Of a stretch of 49,265 nucleotides of DNA, positions 47,498 through 49,265 are shown one piece after another. The notes under the pieces were generated by a model. The model worked only from the letters and a program-made list of their open reading frames with translations. It did not search any database and had not been told where the DNA came from. The stretch is from Candidatus Avidehalobacter gallistercoris. Lineage in GTDB: Bacteria; Bacillota; Dehalobacteriia; UBA4068; UBA4997. How positions within the stretch are numbered: the first letter of the stretch is position 1; each line of letters opens with the position of its first letter. Location of the stretch: NCBI GenBank assembly GCA_018715045.1, contig DVMH01000004.1, positions 1-49,265 on the forward strand, in the 5' to 3' direction. A program made the position numbers and the translations under genes.

Positions 47498-47526
47498 ATT
47501 ATAATGCAGGCTCGCCCCAAAAACCA
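47498..47526 (-). promoter_or_regulatory. possible promoter of the cob cluster
   Basis: A perfect -10 TATAAT (47498-47503) lies on the minus strand about 30 bases before cobT. The hexamer 17 bases further upstream (TGGTTT) is a poor -35. Readthrough from the radical SAM gene is an alternative. Confidence 0.35.
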
Positions 47527-47546
47527 GAGGTTTGCCAAATTTTATA

Positions 47547-48464
47547 CTATTTGTGCAGCACACCTGTCAAATCAAAGGACGGAATAAAATCGACACAGGC
47601 CGACGTCAGATCCTGCACATAGCCGTCCTCCCAGCCGCTTGCCCAGAGATACTCCTCCGCTGCGGCATATTCCTCCACTGAGAGCGTTCTTCTCAGCTCC
47701 GGGCAGCCGGAAAGATTGCCGCAGGGGGTATATTGCCCCATCAGACTAAACAACACATCGCCTGGCTGAAAATGTGCGCACAGCCAGTCAATGACGCGCA
47801 TGGTATTATCCACATTGCCAGGCAGCACCAGATGACGGATAAGTACACCGCTTTTAAGCAAGCCGTTCTCATCCAGTTGATACCGCCCCACCTGGCGAAA
47901 CATTTCCAATATCGCCTGCTCTGCCGCCTCGGGATAATTACCCGCACGGGAATAGCGCAGCGCCAGGTCAGACGTGGCGTACTTAAAATCCGGCAGGTAT
48001 ATCTGAATTTTACCCTCCAGCCTCCGCAGCGTCTCCACTCGCTCGTAACCGCTGGTGTTGTATACCACCGGAAGCAGCAACGGCTCCGCCAGCGCCTCGC
48101 CGATTGCCTCAGCAAAATGTGTTGGCGTAACGAGATTGATATTATGTACACCTTCCCCCGCCAGCTCAAAAAAAATCTCACGCAGGCGCGCCACACTGAT
48201 CGTCTCGCCGAAACAACCGCGGCTGATAACATCGTTCTGGCAGTATACGCAGCCAAGTGGACAACCGGAGAAAAACACCGCGCCGCTCCCTCGGGTGCCG
48301 CTTATACAAGGCTCCTCGCCGAAATGCGCCGCTGCCCGCGCCAACACCGGCAACAGCCCCATACGGCAAACGCCCTCGCCCGCTCCCGGAGAAGCGCTTA
48401 TAGTGCGCTCCCCCTGACAGCGACGAGGGCATATTTCACAATTTATCGTCTCTTTCATAATCAT
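47547..48464 (-). CDS. PflX-type radical SAM protein (COG1313 family)
   Basis: A 305-residue radical SAM protein. The [4Fe-4S]/SAM motif is CPLGCVYC (Cys 68, 72 and 75). Four further cysteines near the N terminus (CEICPRRC, C33) could hold a second metal site. The blocks EEPCISGTRGSGAVFFSG, HNINLVTPTHF, VYNTSGYERVETLR and IYLPDFKY are the hallmarks of the family resembling pyruvate-formate-lyase activases. No glycyl-radical partner is in the window, so the substrate is unknown. There is no strong Shine-Dalgarno sequence; the third codon (ATG at 48458) is an alternative start. Confidence 0.85.
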   Translation of the reverse strand: MIMKETINCEICPRRCQGERTISASPGAGEGVCRMGLLPVLARAAAHFGEEPCISGTRGSGAVFFSGCPLGCVYCQNDVISRGCFGETISVARLREIFFELAGEGVHNINLVTPTHFAEAIGEALAEPLLLPVVYNTSGYERVETLRRLEGKIQIYLPDFKYATSDLALRYSRAGNYPEAAEQAILEMFRQVGRYQLDENGLLKSGVLIRHLVLPGNVDNTMRVIDWLCAHFQPGDVLFSLMGQYTPCGNLSGCPELRRTLSVEEYAAAEEYLWASGWEDGYVQDLTSACVDFIPSFDLTGVLHK

Positions 48465-48481
48465 AAACTCACAATATTTGT

Positions 48482-49129
48482 CTATTCGTGCAGTAAGCCG
48501 CGAATTCTCAGCGCCGCCATAACCAAATCAGCGGCTTTTTCAAAGCCAATTTCGGCAGTGTTGATGCAAAGATCGTAATTCTGCGCATCATACCAATCCA
48601 GCCCGCCCGTATAATATTTGAAATAGCTGCGGCGGTTAATATCCGTCTGCGTCACCAGCCGCCGCGCTTCACTGAGCGAAACGCCGTAACGCTCCTGCAC
48701 GTTTTCGGTGCATACGGTTAAAGGCGCATAAACATAAAGACGCAAAAGGTTCGGCTTGCCGCGAAGTACAAAGCCGGAGCAGCGCCCAATGATCACGCAG
48801 GTCTCCTGCTGCGCCAGATTACTGATGACCTTGGCCTGCAGGCGGAACAAATTGTCGTCGGAAACAAATTTTTCGTCGTCCGGCGAGAGTATCGCCTCCA
48901 AATCGGCCTTGCTGTATTTGCGGAACAGGCGATTTCTCACGTTTTCATCAAACTGCACAAAGAAACGCTCATTAATGCCGCTGAACTCAGAGCTTAAGCG
49001 TGACAAGTCGCGGTCGTAATACTCCACGCCCAATCTTTCCGCCAGCATCACACCGATAGTTTTACCGCCGCTGCCAAAGCCACGTTCAATCGTAACGCAG
49101 AAATTGTTGTTAGCCTGCCCGTTTTCCAT
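48482..49129 (-). CDS. cytidylate-kinase-like family protein
   Basis: A 215-residue P-loop protein with the N-terminal nucleotide loop ERGFGSGGKTIGVMLAERLG, a YYDRDL block, CVIIGRCSGFVL and LRLYVYAPLTVCTENV. It matches the cytidylate-kinase-like family common in Clostridia, which differs from true Cmk (the loop reads GSGG-K rather than GxxGxGKS/T). Nucleotide kinase activity has not been shown for most members and the substrate is uncertain. AGGGGTGA precedes the ATG. It lies between an ABC-transporter ATPase and the radical SAM gene. Confidence 0.82.
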   Translation of the reverse strand: MENGQANNNFCVTIERGFGSGGKTIGVMLAERLGVEYYDRDLSRLSSEFSGINERFFVQFDENVRNRLFRKYSKADLEAILSPDDEKFVSDDNLFRLQAKVISNLAQQETCVIIGRCSGFVLRGKPNLLRLYVYAPLTVCTENVQERYGVSLSEARRLVTQTDINRRSYFKYYTGGLDWYDAQNYDLCINTAEIGFEKAADLVMAALRIRGLLHE

Positions 49130-49154
49130 AAACGCATCACCCCTTGCGCAAATT

Positions 49155-49265
49155 TTATTCGCCGAGATAAGCTTTCTTGACGGAATCGTTATTCAGAAGT
49201 TCCTTTGCCGGGCCGTCCAGAATGATGTTGCCCGTCTCCAGCACATAGGCACGGTCAGCAATGGA
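49155..49265 (-). CDS. livF: branched-chain amino acid ABC transporter ATP-binding protein (C-terminal end)
   Basis: Only the last 36 codons are inside the window; the gene continues past the right edge. The visible end (RAYVLETGNIILDGPAKELL, then VKKAYLGE) matches the conserved C terminus of LivF-type ATPases that energise branched-chain amino acid uptake. The D-loop and Walker motifs lie outside. A related LivG or other ABC ATPase is possible, but the AYLGE ending favours LivF. Confidence 0.8.
   Translation of the reverse strand, partial: SIADRAYVLETGNIILDGPAKELLNNDSVKKAYLGE

Noticed and set aside
47467-47546. A cobalamin riboswitch upstream of cobT.
   Set aside because: The gap is only 80 bases and lacks the B12-box-like conserved segments. 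A full riboswitch would not fit.

Overview
The window is a 49 kb block of housekeeping and metabolic genes from an anaerobic Bacillota (Firmicutes). Every gene I can support lies on the minus strand, so transcription runs from high to low coordinates. The order dprA-topA-trmFO-hslV-hslU followed by rpsB-tsf-pyrH-frr is the familiar Firmicutes arrangement, here without xerC and codY and without uppS-cdsA-dxr. A YlmC/YmxH-type PRC-barrel protein, a DacF-type carboxypeptidase and a Stn-like NuoE/NuoF/NuoG-GltD complex (a type described from Sporomusa) point to Clostridia or Negativicutes. I cannot name the genus. I see no rRNA, tRNA, CRISPR array, insertion sequence or phage gene.

Layout, in transcription order from the right edge. 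(1) 49.3-47.5 kb: the C-terminal end of a LivF-type ABC ATPase, a cytidylate-kinase-like protein and a PflX-type radical SAM protein. (2) 47.5-43.9 kb: a cobalamin nucleotide-loop cluster, cobT-cobU-cobS-short cobU paralog-cobC. (3) 43.9-38.6 kb: mscS-type channel, thioredoxin-reductase-like flavoprotein, asparaginase, Na+/Ca2+ exchanger, FkbM methyltransferase and cytidine deaminase. (4) 38.5-36.4 kb: a secreted acidic cadherin-like repeat protein ending in a copper-amine-oxidase-type domain. (5) 36.3-31.1 kb: carA and a carB that is fused in frame to a complete dapF domain. (6) 31.1-21.3 kb: a NuoE/NuoF/NuoG-GltD electron-transfer complex with ispA, a MIF-like tautomerase, comM and a polysaccharide deacetylase behind it. 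(7) 21.2-12.7 kb: alpha/beta hydrolase, membrane-anchored MurF, Ddl, DprA, TopA, TrmFO. (8) 12.7-9.7 kb: hslVU and a lipoprotein. (9) 9.6-4.1 kb: rpsB-tsf-pyrH-frr-pnp. (10) 4.05 kb to the left end: a degenerate NodB-fold protein, dacF, an M16 peptidase, dut and ylmC.

The most unusual object is the CarB-DapF fusion (31179-35216). Its DapF part keeps the substrate-binding motifs and the second catalytic cysteine, but has glycine where the first catalytic cysteine belongs. Other points worth attention are the Stn-like complex with its GltD module, two CobU paralogs with complementary motif losses, a NodB-fold protein that has lost its catalytic motifs, a membrane MurF/Ddl/hydrolase cassette, and a structured rpsB leader behind a promoter embedded in the preceding terminator.

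Gene calls rest on motif recognition in translated sequence. Promoters, terminators and RNA structures were found by eye and are untested predictions. Where a Shine-Dalgarno sequence indicated an internal start, I give the shorter coding region.
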